A stretch of 64,000 bases of DNA, taken from contig NC_057814.1 in assembly GCF_018294505.1 (NCBI RefSeq), positions 295,930,059 to 295,994,058 of the forward strand, written 5' to 3'. Made by a program: the position numbers and the translations under genes. The notes below the pieces were generated by a model. The model ran no database searches. It had not been told where the DNA came from and saw only the letters and a program-made list of their open reading frames with translations. The stretch comes from Triticum aestivum. Lineage: Eukaryota; Streptophyta; Magnoliopsida; Poales; Poaceae. Shown one piece after another: positions 21,341-33,898 of the stretch. How positions within the stretch are numbered: position 1 is the stretch's first letter; each line of letters begins with the position of its first letter.

Positions 21341-23049
21341 TGTTGGGAATCGTAGCATAATTTTAAAATTTTCCTACGCTCACCAAGATGCATCTATGGA
21401 GTATACTAGCAATGAGGGGAAAGGAGTGCATCTACATACCCTTGTAGATCGCGAGCGGAAGCGTTCCAATGAACGTGGATGACGGATTCGTACTCGCCGT
21501 GATCCAAATCACCGATGACCGAGTGCCGAACGGACGGCACCTCCGCGTTCAACACACGTACGGTGCAGCGACGTCTCCTCCTTCTTGATCCAGCAAGGGG
21601 AAAAGAGAGGTTGATGGAGATCCAGCAGCACGACGGCGTGGTGGTGGATGTAGCGGGATGCCGGCAGGGCTTCACCGAGCTTCTACGAGAGAGAGAGGTG
21701 TAGCAGGGGAGGAGGGAGGCGCCCAAGGCTGAGATGTTGCTGACCTCCCTCCCCCCTTTATATAGGCCCCCTTGGGAGGGGGGCGCCGGCCAAACCCATC
21801 TAGGGTGGGGGGGCGGCGGCCAGGGGGGTGCCTTGCCCCCCAAGGCAAGTGGGAAGCCCCCCACCCTAGGGTTCCCAACCCTAGGCGCATGGGGGGAGGC
21901 CCATGGGGGGGCGCCCAGCACACTAGGGAATGGTTCCCTTGCCTCTTCAGCCCACGGGGCCCTCCGGGATAGGTGGCCCCACCCGGTGGACCCCCGGGAC
22001 CCTTCCGGTGGTCCCGGTACAATACCGGTAACCCCCGAAACTTTCCCGGTGGCCGAAACTTGACTTCCTATATATAATTCTTCACCTCCGGACCATTCCG
22101 GAACTCCTCGTGACATCCGGGATCTCATCCGGGACTCCGAACAACTTTCGGGTTTCTGCATACACATATCTCTACAACCCTAGCGTCACCGAACCTTAAG
22201 TGTGTAGACCCTACGGGTTCGGGAGACATGCAGACATGACCGAGACGCCTCTCCGGTCAATAACCAACAGCGGGATCTGGATACCCATGTTGTCTCCCAC
22301 ATGTTCCACGATGATCTCATCGGATGAACCACGATGTCGAGGATTCAATCAATCCCGTATACAATTCCCTTTGTCAATCGGTATGTTACTTGCCCGAGAT
22401 TCGATCGTCGGTATCCCAATACCTTGTTCAATCTCGTTACCGGCAAGTCTCTTTACTCGTACCGCAATGCATGATCCCGTGACTAACGCCTTAGTCACAT
22501 AGAGCTCATTATGATGATGCATTACCGAGTGGGCCCAGAGATACCTCTCCGTCACACGGAGTGACAAATCCCAGTCTCGATCCGTGCCAACCCAACAGAC
22601 ACTTTTGGAGATACCCGTAGTGCACCTTTATAGTCACCCAGTTACGTTGTGACGTTTGGCACACCCAAAGCACTCCTACGGTATCCGGGAGTTGCACGAT
22701 CTCATGGTCTAAGGAAAAGATACTTGACATTGGAAAAGCTTTAGCAAACGAAACTACACGATCTTTTATGCTATGCTTAGGATTGGGTCTTGTCCATCAC
22801 ATCATTCTCCTAATGATGTGATCCCGTTATCAATGACATCCAATGTCCATAGTCAGGAAACCATGACTATCTGTTGATCAACGAGCTAGTCTACTAGAGG
22901 CTTACTAGGGACACGTTGTGGTCTATGTATTCACACATGTATTACGATTTCCGGACAATACAATTATAGCATGAACAATAGACAATTACCATGAACAAAG
23001 AAATATAATAATAACCATTTATTATTGCCTCTAGGGCATATTTCCAACA
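21341..23049 (-). mobile_element. 5' LTR of Copia element A
   Basis: The 1,709-bp LTR is the partner of 14302-16013. I count about 22 substitutions and a few short indels between them (about 1.3%), mostly transitions. A TATA box (TATATAAAG on the minus strand) lies at 21756-21764, followed by the transcribed leader. The target duplication GTTAT follows at 23050-23054. Confidence 0.95.
21756..21764 (-). promoter_or_regulatory. TATA box of the Copia A 5' LTR
   Basis: TATATAAAG on the minus strand lies about 415 bases before the end of the LTR in the direction of transcription. The same position in the 3' LTR (about 14718) also keeps it. Copia LTRs of this group carry the RNA polymerase II promoter in this part of the LTR. 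Confidence 0.6.
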
Positions 23050-23054
23050 GTTAT

Positions 23055-23477
23055 ATGATCTAATTATGTTATTATTGTTGAGAGAACTTGCACTAGTGAA
23101 AGTATGAACCCTAGGCCTTGTTTCCTAGCATTGCAAGACCGTTTACGCTCACTTTTATCATTAGTTACCTTGCTGTTTTTATACTTTCAGATTACAAAAA
23201 CCTATATCTACCATCCATATTGCACTTGTATAACCATCTCTTCGCCGAACTAGTGCACCTATACAATTTACCATTGTATTGGGTGTGTTGGGGACACAAG
23301 AGACTCTTTGTTATTTGGTTGCAGGGTTGCTTGAGAGAGACCATCTTCATCCTACGCCTCCCACGGATTGATAAACCTTAGGTCATCCACTTGAGGGAAA
23401 TTTGCTACTGTCCTACAAACCTCTGCACTTGGAGGCCCAACAACGTCTACAAGAAGAAGGTTGCGTAGTAGACATCA
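23055..23477 (+). mobile_element. Left (5') LTR of Gypsy-1, second part
   Basis: The LTR resumes after the GTTAT duplication and ends GTAGACATCA at 23477. It matches 36489-36909 of the right LTR with few differences. Short open frames here are LTR sequence. Confidence 0.9.
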
Positions 23478-23816
23478 AGCTCTTTTCTGGCGCCGTTGCC
23501 GGGGAGGCTAGGTAAGCGGCACTCACACCCCGTCAACTAAGCTCTTTTCTGGCGCCGTTGCCGGGGAGGTGAGTGCTTGAAGGTATATCTTTAGATCTTG
23601 CAATCGAATCTTTTTGTTTCTTGTTTTATCACTAGTTAGTTTATAAAAGGAAACTACAAAAAAAAAGAATTGAGGGTGCCTCATATGCTTCATCTTTTTA
23701 ATGTCTTCCGTGAAAATAAGGATTCCGATAATTGTGCTCAATTGCTAGAGGAAGAATGCATTAAAATGTTTGGCACTAAATTTTTGAATGATGAGCATGA
23801 TTGAAATGTTGTTAGT
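23478..23816 (+). other. Gypsy-1 primer-binding site region, duplicated
   Basis: The primer-binding site TGGCGCCGTTGCCGGGG begins at 23488, ten bases after the LTR. The same site with its AGCTCTTTTC flank appears again at 23550, 62 bases on. The rest is leader up to the first open frame. I do not assign the tRNA. Confidence 0.8.
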
Positions 23817-24332
23817 ATGAATTCCTTGAATACCCATGATGCTAAAGATATGCAAAGCCACAAGCTTGGGGAAGCTATGTTTGATGAAGATGATATTTTT
23901 TGTCCCCCAAGTTTTGATGAGCAAATTTATTATGATGAAAGCATGCCTCCTATTTATGATGATTATTGTGATGACACGTATGCTATAAAGAATAAAAGTA
24001 ACCATGAAACTTGTCATCATGATTTTAATTTTCAATTGGATTATGCTTCACATGATAGTTATTTTGTTGAGTTTGCTCCCACTACTATTGATGAGAATAA
24101 ATTTGCTTATGTGGAGAGTAGTAAATTTTCTATGCAAGTAGATCATGAAAAGAATGCTTTAGGTGCTGGTTATATGGTTGAATTCATTAATGATGCTACT
24201 GAAAATTATTATGAGAGAGAATCATATGCTTCTACATATTGCAATAATATCAAGTTTCCTCTCTATGTGCTTAAAATCTTGAAGTTATGCTTGTTTTACC
24301 TTCCTATGCAAGTTGATTCTTGTTCCCATTAG
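23817..24332 (+). CDS. Acidic hypothetical protein of Gypsy-1 (no pol)
   Basis: This 171-codon frame is Asp/Glu- and Tyr-rich, with no zinc knuckle, protease or polymerase motif. It is the only sizeable frame in the 3.5-kb internal domain. The C-terminal part (YCNNIKFPLYVLKILK) recurs at about 56413 in a separate copy. There the frame does not stop at the TAG present here (24330-24332) but runs 36 more codons to a stop that this copy also has at the same aligned place (about 24438). Indels appear only after that stop. The frame therefore looks like a real, formerly longer protein of a non-autonomous Gypsy family. Function unknown. Confidence 0.6.
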   Translation: MNSLNTHDAKDMQSHKLGEAMFDEDDIFCPPSFDEQIYYDESMPPIYDDYCDDTYAIKNKSNHETCHHDFNFQLDYASHDSYFVEFAPTTIDENKFAYVESSKFSMQVDHEKNALGAGYMVEFINDATENYYERESYASTYCNNIKFPLYVLKILKLCLFYLPMQVDSCSH

Positions 24333-27001
24333 TTGTTTGCTCACAAAATCCCTATGTGTAGGAAGTGGGTTAGACTTAAATGTGCTAATCATATTCTTCA
24401 TGATGCTCTCTTTATGTTTCAATTCTTATCTTTTTTGTGAGCATCATTGAAATCATCATGCCTAGCTAGGGGCGTTAAACGTTAGCGCTTGTTGGGAGGC
24501 AACCCAATTTTATTTTAGTTTCTTGCTTTTTGGTTCTGTTTAGGAATAAATAATCCATCTAGTTTATGTTTAGATGTGGTTTTGTGTTTTAATTAGTGTT
24601 TGTGCCAAGTAGAACCTTTGGGAAGACTTGGGTGAAGTCTTTATGATCATGCTGTAAAAAACAGAAACTTTAGCGCTCACGAGATTAGCTTCAACTTTTT
24701 ACTGGAGAGTGCTATTTAGTTGATTATTTTTGCAGATGATTACTAGACAAATTCCTCAGGTCCACCAATTTAGTTTAGATTTTTTTGTGTTCCAGAAGTT
24801 TGCGTTAGTTACAGATTACTACAGACTGTTCTGTTTTTGACAGATTCTGTTTTTCGTGTGTTGTTTGCTTATTTTGATGACTCTATGGCTAGTAAAATAG
24901 TTTATAAACCATAGAGAAGTTGGAATACAGTAGGTTTAACACAATATAAATGAAGAATGAGTTCATTACAGTACCTTGAAGTAGTGTTTTGTTTTCTTTC
25001 GCTAACGGAGCTTACGAGTTTATGTTAAGTTTTGTGTTGTGAAGTTTTCAAGTTTTAGGTAAAGATTCGATGGACTATGGAATAAGGAGTGGCAAGAACC
25101 TAAGCTTGGGGATGCCCAAGGAACCCCAAGGTAATATTCAAGGATAACCAAGAGCCTAAGCTTGGGGATGCCCCGGAAGGCATCCCCTCTTTCGTCTACT
25201 TCCATCGGTAACTTTACTTGGAGCTATATTTTTATTCACCACATGGTATGTGTTTTGCTTGGTGCGTCATTTTATTTTATTTAGCTTTGCTTGCTGTTTG
25301 AATAAAATACCAAGATCTGAAATTCTTGAATGGGAGAGTCTTCACATAGTTGCAATATTTATCCGACTACTCATTGATCTTCACTCATATCTTTTTGGAG
25401 TAGTTTGTTATTTACTCGTGTGCTTCACTTATATCCTATGAGTAAATGGTTGAATGATTTGAATGTCATAGATCTGAAATTATATATGTTTCATATGCTT
25501 ATCCCATGGGGAGTAATGACTCCACATATAAGAAGTAGAGGTGGTAAATTTATTGAATGTTAGCAAACATTGTATTGGTCACTTGAACAATTCATGAAAG
25601 AATATTGACGGAAGAGAGATTTCACATATAAATATACTATCTTGGACATCTTCTATGATTGTGAGCCCCATTAACTATTTTCAAACCTGAGCAAATTAGT
25701 TGAAGTTGGACAAGGAAGACAACATAATGAGTTATGCTTGGGTATATTTGTATAGAAGCTATATTGTTATGGATCCTCTAACATGTGGTGCTTGCTATTT
25801 AGAATCCTTTGCTAGCCAAAATATCTGTACTAAGCGGGGATACTGCTTGTGCATCCAAATTCCTTGAACCAAGTTTCTTCCATGAGTGTCCACCATATCT
25901 ACCTATATGCGGTATTTACCTGCCGTTCCAAGTAAATTTGCATGTGCCAAACTCTAAACCTTCAAATAATAATCTGTTTTGTACGCCCGAATCGCTCATG
26001 TAGCGACTAGGGGCTAGCAGTATCTTCCATGCTAGGTGGGTTATTCTCACGATGAGTGGACTCCGCTCATCATTCACGAGAAAATGGCTGGTGGTTGCCC
26101 AGTCCCATGATCAAAAGATCAAAATCAAATAAAAAATAATTGCAAACAAAACTCCCCCAGGATTGATGTTAGTTGGAGGCACCCGTTGTTTTGGGCAAGC
26201 CATGGATTGATGATTGTTGGTGGAGGGGGAGTAAAAATCTTTACCTTTCTGTTTGGGAACCGCCTATAATGTATGTAGTATGGAAGATATTGGGAACTCT
26301 TGGTCGTTATGTTGACAATGAAAGCATACCTCTCAAAATTATTTTCATCTCTGTTTTTGCTTCGATCTCTGGCACCTCTGCAAATCCCTGCTTCCCTCTG
26401 CGAAGGGCCTATCTTTTACTTTTATGCAAGAGTCAGTAGTAATCCTTCTCATTCCAACCTACTCTTTAGTTGGCAAGCATCATGTGATGGAAAGATCTAA
26501 GCATATATGGCCATTCAAATATATTTGATCATGAATTATTATTGTTGACATTACCCTTGAGGTAAAAGGTTGGGAGGCGAAACATTAAGCCCCTATCTTT
26601 CTCTGTGTTCGATGAATACTATTTTTTCTAAAAATATGCTTTGAGTGGTAGCAATCATGGAAGACTAAATGATAGTTGAGTATGTGAAGTTTGCTAAATC
26701 AAAGCTCTGACATAGACCCTTCCTGAAAATATGATGAATTGCAATTGTTTGATGACTAAGAACATAGTTTGTTAGTTTTCAAGAAAGTTTATGATCTATA
26801 CTTCAACATGTGAATAGTTTGTTACTTGATCATGAAAAGTTCTATGAGTTGAGCTACTGTTATGACATATAATGATGCTAGAAAAGGTGATTGAAATTAT
26901 CATTGATCAAACTTATGCACCTGCTAGCATTCACACTTCATAAATTATTTCTTTTATCATTTACCTACTCGAGGACGAGCAGGAATTAAGCTTGGGGATG
27001 T
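24333..27001 (+). other. Gypsy-1 non-coding 3' tail with repeated polypurine-tract motifs
   Basis: There is no pol and no frame that looks coding. The motif TAAGCTTGGGGATG occurs at 25101 and 25157 (both followed by CCC) and at 26987-27000, where it is the true polypurine tract next to the right LTR. The same tail occurs in Gypsy-2 and in the fragment at 56395-58828. Confidence 0.8.
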
Positions 27002-27205
27002 TGATACGTCTCCAACGTATCTATAATTTATGAAGGATTCATGCTATTATATTATCCATCTTGGATGTTTAATGGGCTTTACTATGCAATTTTATATTAC
27101 TTTTGGGACTAACCTATTGACCCAGAGCCCAGTGCCAGTTTCTGTTTTTTCCCTTGTTTCAGTGTTTCGCAGAAAAGGAATATCAAACAGAGTCCAAACG
27201 GAATG
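27002..27205 (+). mobile_element. Right (3') LTR of Gypsy-1, first part
   Basis: It begins TGATACGTCTCC right after the polypurine tract and is broken after 204 bases by Copia B. The target duplication GAATG lies at 27201-27205 and 35451-35455; the left LTR has GAATG once at 13257-13261. Confidence 0.93.
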
Positions 27206-28757
27206 TGTTGGGGAACGTAGTAATTTCAAAAAATTTCCTACGCACACGCAAGATCATGGTGATGCATAGCAACGAGAGGGGAGAGTGTTGTCCACGTACC
27301 CTCGTAGACCGACAACGGAAGCGTTATCACAACGTGGTTGATGTAGTCGTACGTCTCCACGATCCGACCGATCAAGTACCGAACGTACGGCACCTCCGAG
27401 TTCTACACACTTTCAGCTCGATGACGTCCCTCGAACTCCGATCCAGCCGAGTGTTGAGGGAGAGTTTCGTCAGCACGACGGCGTGGTGACGATGATGATG
27501 TTCCACCGACGCAGGGCTTCGCCTAAGCTCCGCAACGGTATTATCGAGGTGTAATATGGTGGAGGGGGGCACCGCACACGGCTAAGAGATCTCAAGGATC
27601 AATTGTTGTGTCTCTGGGGTGCCCCTGCCCCCGTATATAAAGGAGCAAGGGAGGAGGAGGCCGGCCCTAGGAGGGGGCGCACCAAGTGTGGAGTCCTACT
27701 AGGACTCCCTAGTCCTAGTAGGATTCCACCTCCCATATGGAATAGGAAAAGAGGAAGGGAAAAAGAGAAGGAAGGAAGGGGGCGCCCCCCTTCCCTACTC
27801 CAATATATCGATCTTTACGTCTCAGCCATTTCGAGACTCCTCGTCATGTCCCCGATCTCATCTGGGACTCCGAACTCCTTCGGTACATCAAAACTCAATA
27901 AAACTGTCATCGTAACATTAAGCGTGCGGACCCTACGGGTTTGAGAACTATGTAGACATGACCGAGACACGTCTCCGGTCAATAACCAATAGCGGGACCT
28001 GGATGCCCATATTGGCTCCCACATATTCTACGAAGATCTTTATCGGTCAGACCGCATAACAACATACGTTGTTCCCTTTGTCACCGGTATGTTACTTGCC
28101 CGAGATTTGATCGTCGGTATCTCGATACCTAGTTCAATCTCGTTACCGGCAAGTCTCTTTACTCGTTCCGTAACACATCATCCCGCAACTAACTCATTAG
28201 TCACAATGCTTGCAAGGCTTATAGTGATGTGCATTACCGAGTGGGCCCAGAGATACCTCTCCGACAATTGGAGTGACAAATCCTAATCTCGAAATACGCC
28301 AACCCAACAAGTACCTTTGGAGACACCTGTAGAGCACCTTTATAATCACCCATTTATGTTGTGACGTTTGGTAGCACACAAAGTGTTCCTCCGGTAAATG
28401 GGAGTTGCATAATCTCATAGTCATAGGAACATGTATAAGTCATGAAGAAAGCAATAGCAACATACTAAACGATCGAGTGCTAAGCTAACGGAATGGGTCA
28501 AGTCAATCACGTCATTCTCCTAATGAGGTGATCTCGTTAATCAAATAACAACTTATGTCTATGGCTAGGAAACATAACCATCTTTGATTAACGAGCTAGT
28601 CAAGTAGAGGCATACTAGTGACACTCTGTTTGTCTATGTATTCACACATGTATTATGTTTCCGGTTAATACAATTCTAGCATGAATAATAAACATTTATC
28701 ATGATATAAGGAAATAAATAATAACTTTATTATTGCCTCTAGGGCATATTTCCTTCA
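27206..28757 (-). mobile_element. 3' LTR of Copia element B
   Basis: The 1,552-bp LTR begins TGTTGGGGAACG and ends TTTCCTTCA. Its polypurine tract is at 28758-28772 (minus strand). It differs from its partner at 33899-35450 by about 21 substitutions counted by eye, chiefly C/T and G/A. Confidence 0.95.
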
Positions 28758-28957
28758 GTCTCCCACTTGCACTAGAGTCAATAATCTAGTTCACATCGCC
28801 ATGTGATTTTAACATCAATAATTCACATCACCATGTGATTAACACCCATAGTTCACATCTCTATGTGACCAACACTCAAAGGGTTTACTAGAGTCAATAA
28901 TCTAGTTCACATCGCTATGTGATTAACACCCAAAGAGTACTAAGGTGTGATCATGTT
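28758..28957. repeat. Short tandem repeat beside the polypurine tract of Copia B
   Basis: Four imperfect units of the form GTTCACATCGCCATGTGATT plus about 10 bases run from about 28788 to 28930. One unit is interrupted by a second copy of the ACTAGAGTCAATAATCTA segment that follows the polypurine tract. The same array occurs in Copia D (39717-39860) and is absent from A and C. Confidence 0.8.
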
Positions 28958-31900
28958 TTGATTGTGAGATAATTTTAGTCAACGGGTCTGTCACATTCAG
29001 ATCCGTAAGTATTTTGCAAATTTCTATGTCTACAATGCTCTGCACGGAGCTACTCTAGTTAATTGCTCCCTCTTTCAATTTGTATCTAGACCGAGACTTA
29101 GAGTCATCTAGATTTAGTGTCAAAACTTGTATCGACGTAACCCTTTACGACGAACCTTTTGTCACTTCCATAATCGAGAAACATATCCTTATTCCACTAA
29201 GGATAATTTTGACCGCTGTCCATTGATCTACTCCTAGATCACTATTGTACTCCCTTGCCCAAATCAGTGTAGGATATACAATAGATCTGGTACACAGCAT
29301 GGCATACTTTATAGAACCTATGGCCAAGGCATAGGGAATGACTTTCATTCTCTTTCTATCTTTTGCCGTGGTCGGGCTTTGAGTCTTACTCAATTTCACA
29401 CCTTGTAACACAGGCAAGAACTCTTTCTTTGACTGTTCTATTTTTGAACTACTTCAAAATCTTGTTAAGGTATGTATGTACTCATTGAAAAAACTTATCA
29501 AGCGTCTTCATCTATCTCTATAGATCTTGATGCTCAATATGTAAGCAGCTTCACCGAGGTCTTTCTTTGAAAAACTCCTTTCAAACACTCCTTTATGCTT
29601 TGCAGAATAATTCTACATTATTTCCGATCAACATTATGTCATTCACATATACTTATCAGAAATGCTATAGTGCTCCCACTCACTTTCTTGTAAATACAGG
29701 CTTCATTGCAAGTCTGTATAAAACTATATCCTTTGATCAACTTATGAAAGCATATATTCCAACTCCGAGATGCTTGCACCAGTCCATAGATGGATCGCTG
29801 GAGCTTGCATATTTTGTTAGCACCTTTAGGATTGACAAAACCTTCTGGTTGCATCATATATAACTCTTCTTTAATAAATCCATTAAGGAATGCAGTTTTG
29901 TTTATCCATTTTCCAGATTTCATAAAATGCGACAATTGCTAACATGGTTCGGACAGACTTAAGCACCGCTGCGAGTGAGAAAATCTCATCGTAGTCAACA
30001 CCTTGAACTTTGTCAAAAACCTTTTTCCGACAAGTCTAGCTTTGTAGATAGTGACACTACTATCAGCATCCGTCTTCCTCTTGAAGATCCATTTAATCTC
30101 AATGGCTCGCCGATCATTGGGCAAGTCAATCAAAGTCCATACTTTGTTCTTCATACATGGATCTCATCTCAGATTTCATGGCCTCAAGCCATTTTGCGGA
30201 ATCTGGGCTCACCATCGCTTCTTCATAGTTCGTAGGTTCGTCATGGTCTAGTAACATAACCTCCAGAACAGGATTACCGTACCACTCTGGTGTGGATCTC
30301 ACTCTGGTTTACCTACGAGGTTTGGTAGTAACTTGATCTGAAGTTACATGATCATCATCATTAACTTCCTCACTAATTGGTGTAGGAGTCACAGGAACAG
30401 ATTTCTGTGATGAACTACTTTCCAATCAGGGAGCAGGTACAGTTACCTCATCAAGTTCTACTTTCCTCCCACTCACTTCTTTCGAGAGAAACTCCTTCTC
30501 TAGAAAATTTCCGAATTTAGCAACAAAAGTTTTGCCTTCGGATCTGTGATAGAAGGTATACCCAACAGTCTCCTTTGGGTATCCTATGAAGACACATTTC
30601 TCCAATTTGGGTTCGAGCTTATCAGGTTGAACTTTCTTCACATAAGCATCGCAGCCCCAAACTTTAAGAAACGACAACTTTGGTTTCTTGCCAAACCACA
30701 GTTCATAAGGCGTCGTCTCAACGGATTTTGATGGTGCCCTATTTAACGTGAATGTAGCTGTCTCTAATGCATAACCCCAAAACGATAGTGGTAATGGTAA
30801 GAGACATCATAGATTGCACTATATCCAATAAAGTACGGTTATGACGTTCGGACACACCATTATGCTGTGGTGTTCCACGTGGCGTGAGTAGTGAAACTAT
30901 TTCACATTGTTTTAACTGAAGGCCAAACTCGTAACTAAAATACTATTCTCCACGATCAAATCGTAGAAACTTTATTTTCTTGTTACGATGATTTTCTGCT
31001 TCACTCTGAAATTATATGAACTTTTCAAATGTTTTAGACTCTTGTTTCATTAAGTAGATATACCCATATCTGCTCAAATCATCTGTGAAGGTCAGAAAAT
31101 AATGATATCTGCTACGGGCCTCAATATTCATCGGACCACAGACATCTGTATGTATGATTTCCAACAAATCTGTTGCTCTCTCCATAGTTCCGGAGAACGG
31201 CGTTTTAGTCATCTTGCCATGAGGCACGGTTCGCAAGCATCAAGTGATTCATAATCAAGTGATTCCAAAATCCCATCAGTATGGAGTTTCTTCATGCGCT
31301 TTACAGCAATATGACCTAAACGGCACTGCCACAAATAAGTTGCACTATCATTATTAACTTTGCATCTTTTGGCTTCATTATTATGAATATGTGTATCACT
31401 ATGATCGAGATCCAACAAACCATTTTCGTTGGTGTGTATGACCATAGAAGGTTTTTATTCATGTAAACAGAACAACAATTGTTCTCTAACTTAAATGAAT
31501 AACCGTATTGCAATAAACATGATCAAATCATATTCCTGCTCAACGCAAACACCAAATAGCACTTATTTAGTTTCAACACTAATCCCGAAAGTATAGGGAG
31601 TGTGCGATGATGATCATATCAATCTTGGAACTACTTCCAACACACATCGTCACCTCTCCTTTTACTAGTCTCTGTTTATTCTGCAACTCCCGTTTCGAGT
31701 TACTACTCTTAGCAACTGAACCAATATCAAATACCGAGGGGTTGCTATAAACACTAGTAAAGTACACATCAATAACATGTATATCCAATATACCTTTGTT
31801 CATTTTGCCATCCTTCTTATCCACCAAATAGTTGGGGTAGTTCTGCTTCCAGTGACCAGTCCCTTTGCAGTAGAAGCACTTAGTCTCAGGCTTAGGACCA

Positions 31901-32640
31901 GACATAGGCTTCTTCACTTGAGCAGCAACTTGCTTGCCGTTCTTCTTGAAGTTCCCCTTCTATCCCTTTGCCCTTTTCTTGAAACTAGTGGTCTTGTTAA
32001 CCATCAACACTTGATGTTTTTCTTGATTTCTACCTTCGTCGATTTCAGCATCACGAAGAGCTCGGGAATTACTTTCGTCATCCCTTGCATATTATAGTTC
32101 ATCACGAAGTTCTACTAACTTGGTGATGGTGACTAGAGAATTCTGTCAATCACTATTTTATCTGGAAGATTAACTCCCACTTGATTCAAGCGATTGTAGT
32201 ACCCAGACAATCTGAGCACATGCTCACTAGTTGAGCGATTCTCCTCCATCTTTTAGCTATAGAACTTGTTGGAGACTTCATATCTCTCAACTCGGGTATT
32301 TGCTTGAAATATTAACTTCAACTCCTGGAACATCTTATATGTTCCATGATGTTCAAAACGTCTTTGAAGTCCCGATTCTAAGCTGTTAAGCATGGTGCAC
32401 TAAACTATCAAGTAGTCATCATATTGAGCTAGCCAAACGTTCATAACGTCTGCATCTGCTCCTGCAATAGGTCTGTCACCTAGCGGTGCATCAAGGACAT
32501 AATTTTTCTGTGCAGCAATGAGGATAATCCTCAGATCACGGATCCAATCCGCATCTTTGCTACTAACATCTTTCAACATAATTTTCTCTAGGAACATATC
32601 AAAAATAAAACAGGGAAGCAACAACGCGAGCTATTGATCT
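28958..32640 (-). pseudogene. Copia B gag-pol, heavily disrupted
   Basis: The gag-pol order is intact but broken into small frames: gag start 32400-32624, zinc-knuckle/protease region 31579-31917, GAG-pre-integrase 31209-31445, integrase 31012-31236, integrase C-terminus 30426-30677, RT 29939-30154 and 29639-29935, and RT/RNase H junction 29145-29417. The zinc knuckle has Tyr in place of the fourth ligand (CFYC...GHWKQNY) and the protease DTG reads DIG. A deletion of about 235 bp near 29030 removes the RNase H segment with the catalytic Glu and third Asp. The element cannot make a working polyprotein. Its LTRs are nevertheless as young as those of A, so it was probably mobilised in trans. Confidence 0.88.
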
Positions 32641-33898
32641 ACAACATAATTTGCAAAATACTATCAGGACTAAGTTCATGATAAATTCAAGTTCAATTAA
32701 TCATATTACTTAAGAACTCCCACTTAGATAGACATCCCTCTAATCCTCTAAGTGATCACGTGATCCATATCAACTAAACCATGTCCGATCATCACGTGAG
32801 ATGGAGTAGTTTCAACGGTGAACATCAATATGTTGATCATATCTACTATATGATTCACGCTCGACCTTTCGGTCTCCGTGTTCCGAGGCCATATCTGTTA
32901 TATGCTAGGCTCGTCAAGTTTAACCTGAGTATTTCGCGTGTGCAACTGTTTTGCACCCGTTGTATTTGAATGTAGAGCCTATCACACCCGATCATCACGT
33001 GGTGTCTCAGCACGAAGAACTTTCGCAACGGTGCATACTCAGGGAGAACACTTATACTTTGATAATTTAGTGAAGGATCATCCTATAATGCTACCGTCAA
33101 ACAAAGCAAGATAAGATGCATAAAGGATTAACATCACATGCAATCAATATAAGTGATATGATATGGCCATCATCATCTTGTGCTTGTGATCTCCATCTCC
33201 GAAGCACCGTGCTTGTGATCTCCATCTCCGAAGCACCGTCATGATCACCATCGTCACCGGCGCGACACCTTGATCTCCATCGTAGCATCGTTGTCGTCTC
33301 GTCAATCTTATGCTTCTACGACTATCGCTACCGCTTAGTGACAAAGTAAAGCATTACATGGCGATTGCATTGCATACAATAAAACGACAACCATATGGCT
33401 CCTGCCAGTTGCCGATAACTCGGTTACAAAACATGATCATCTCATACAACAAATCATATCACATCATGTCTTGACCATATCACATCACAACATGCCCTGC
33501 AAAAACAAGTTAGACGTCCTCTACTTTGTTGTTGCAAGTTTTACGTGGCTGCTACGGGCTTAGCAAGAACCGTTCTTACCTACGCATCAAAACCACAACG
33601 ATAGTTTGTCAAGTTGGTGCTGTTTTAACCTTCGCAAGGACCGGGCGTAGCCACACTCGGTTCAACTAAAGTGAGAGAGACAGACACCTGCCAGTCACCT
33701 TTAAGCAACGAGTGCTCGCAACGGTGAAACCAGTCTCGCGTAAGCGTACGCGTAATGTCGGTCCGGGCCGCTTCATCTCACAATACCGCTGAACCAAAGT
33801 ATGACATGCTGGTAAGCAGTATGACTTATATCGCCCACAACTCACTTGTGTTCTACTCGTGCATAGCATCAACGCATAAAACCAGGCTCGGATGCCAC
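32641..33898 (-). other. Copia B 5' leader with primer-binding site
   Basis: Non-coding leader. The primer-binding site at 33882-33897 reads TGGCATCCGAGCCTGG on the minus strand, three mismatches from the canonical initiator tRNA-Met form kept by Copia D. A 29-base unit is perfectly duplicated in tandem at 33181-33209 and 33210-33238. Confidence 0.8.

Noticed and set aside
28788..28930. Possible CRISPR-like array (regular short repeats)
   Set aside because: Units are imperfect, contiguous and without unique spacers, the window is plant nuclear DNA, and the array sits at a retrotransposon polypurine tract.
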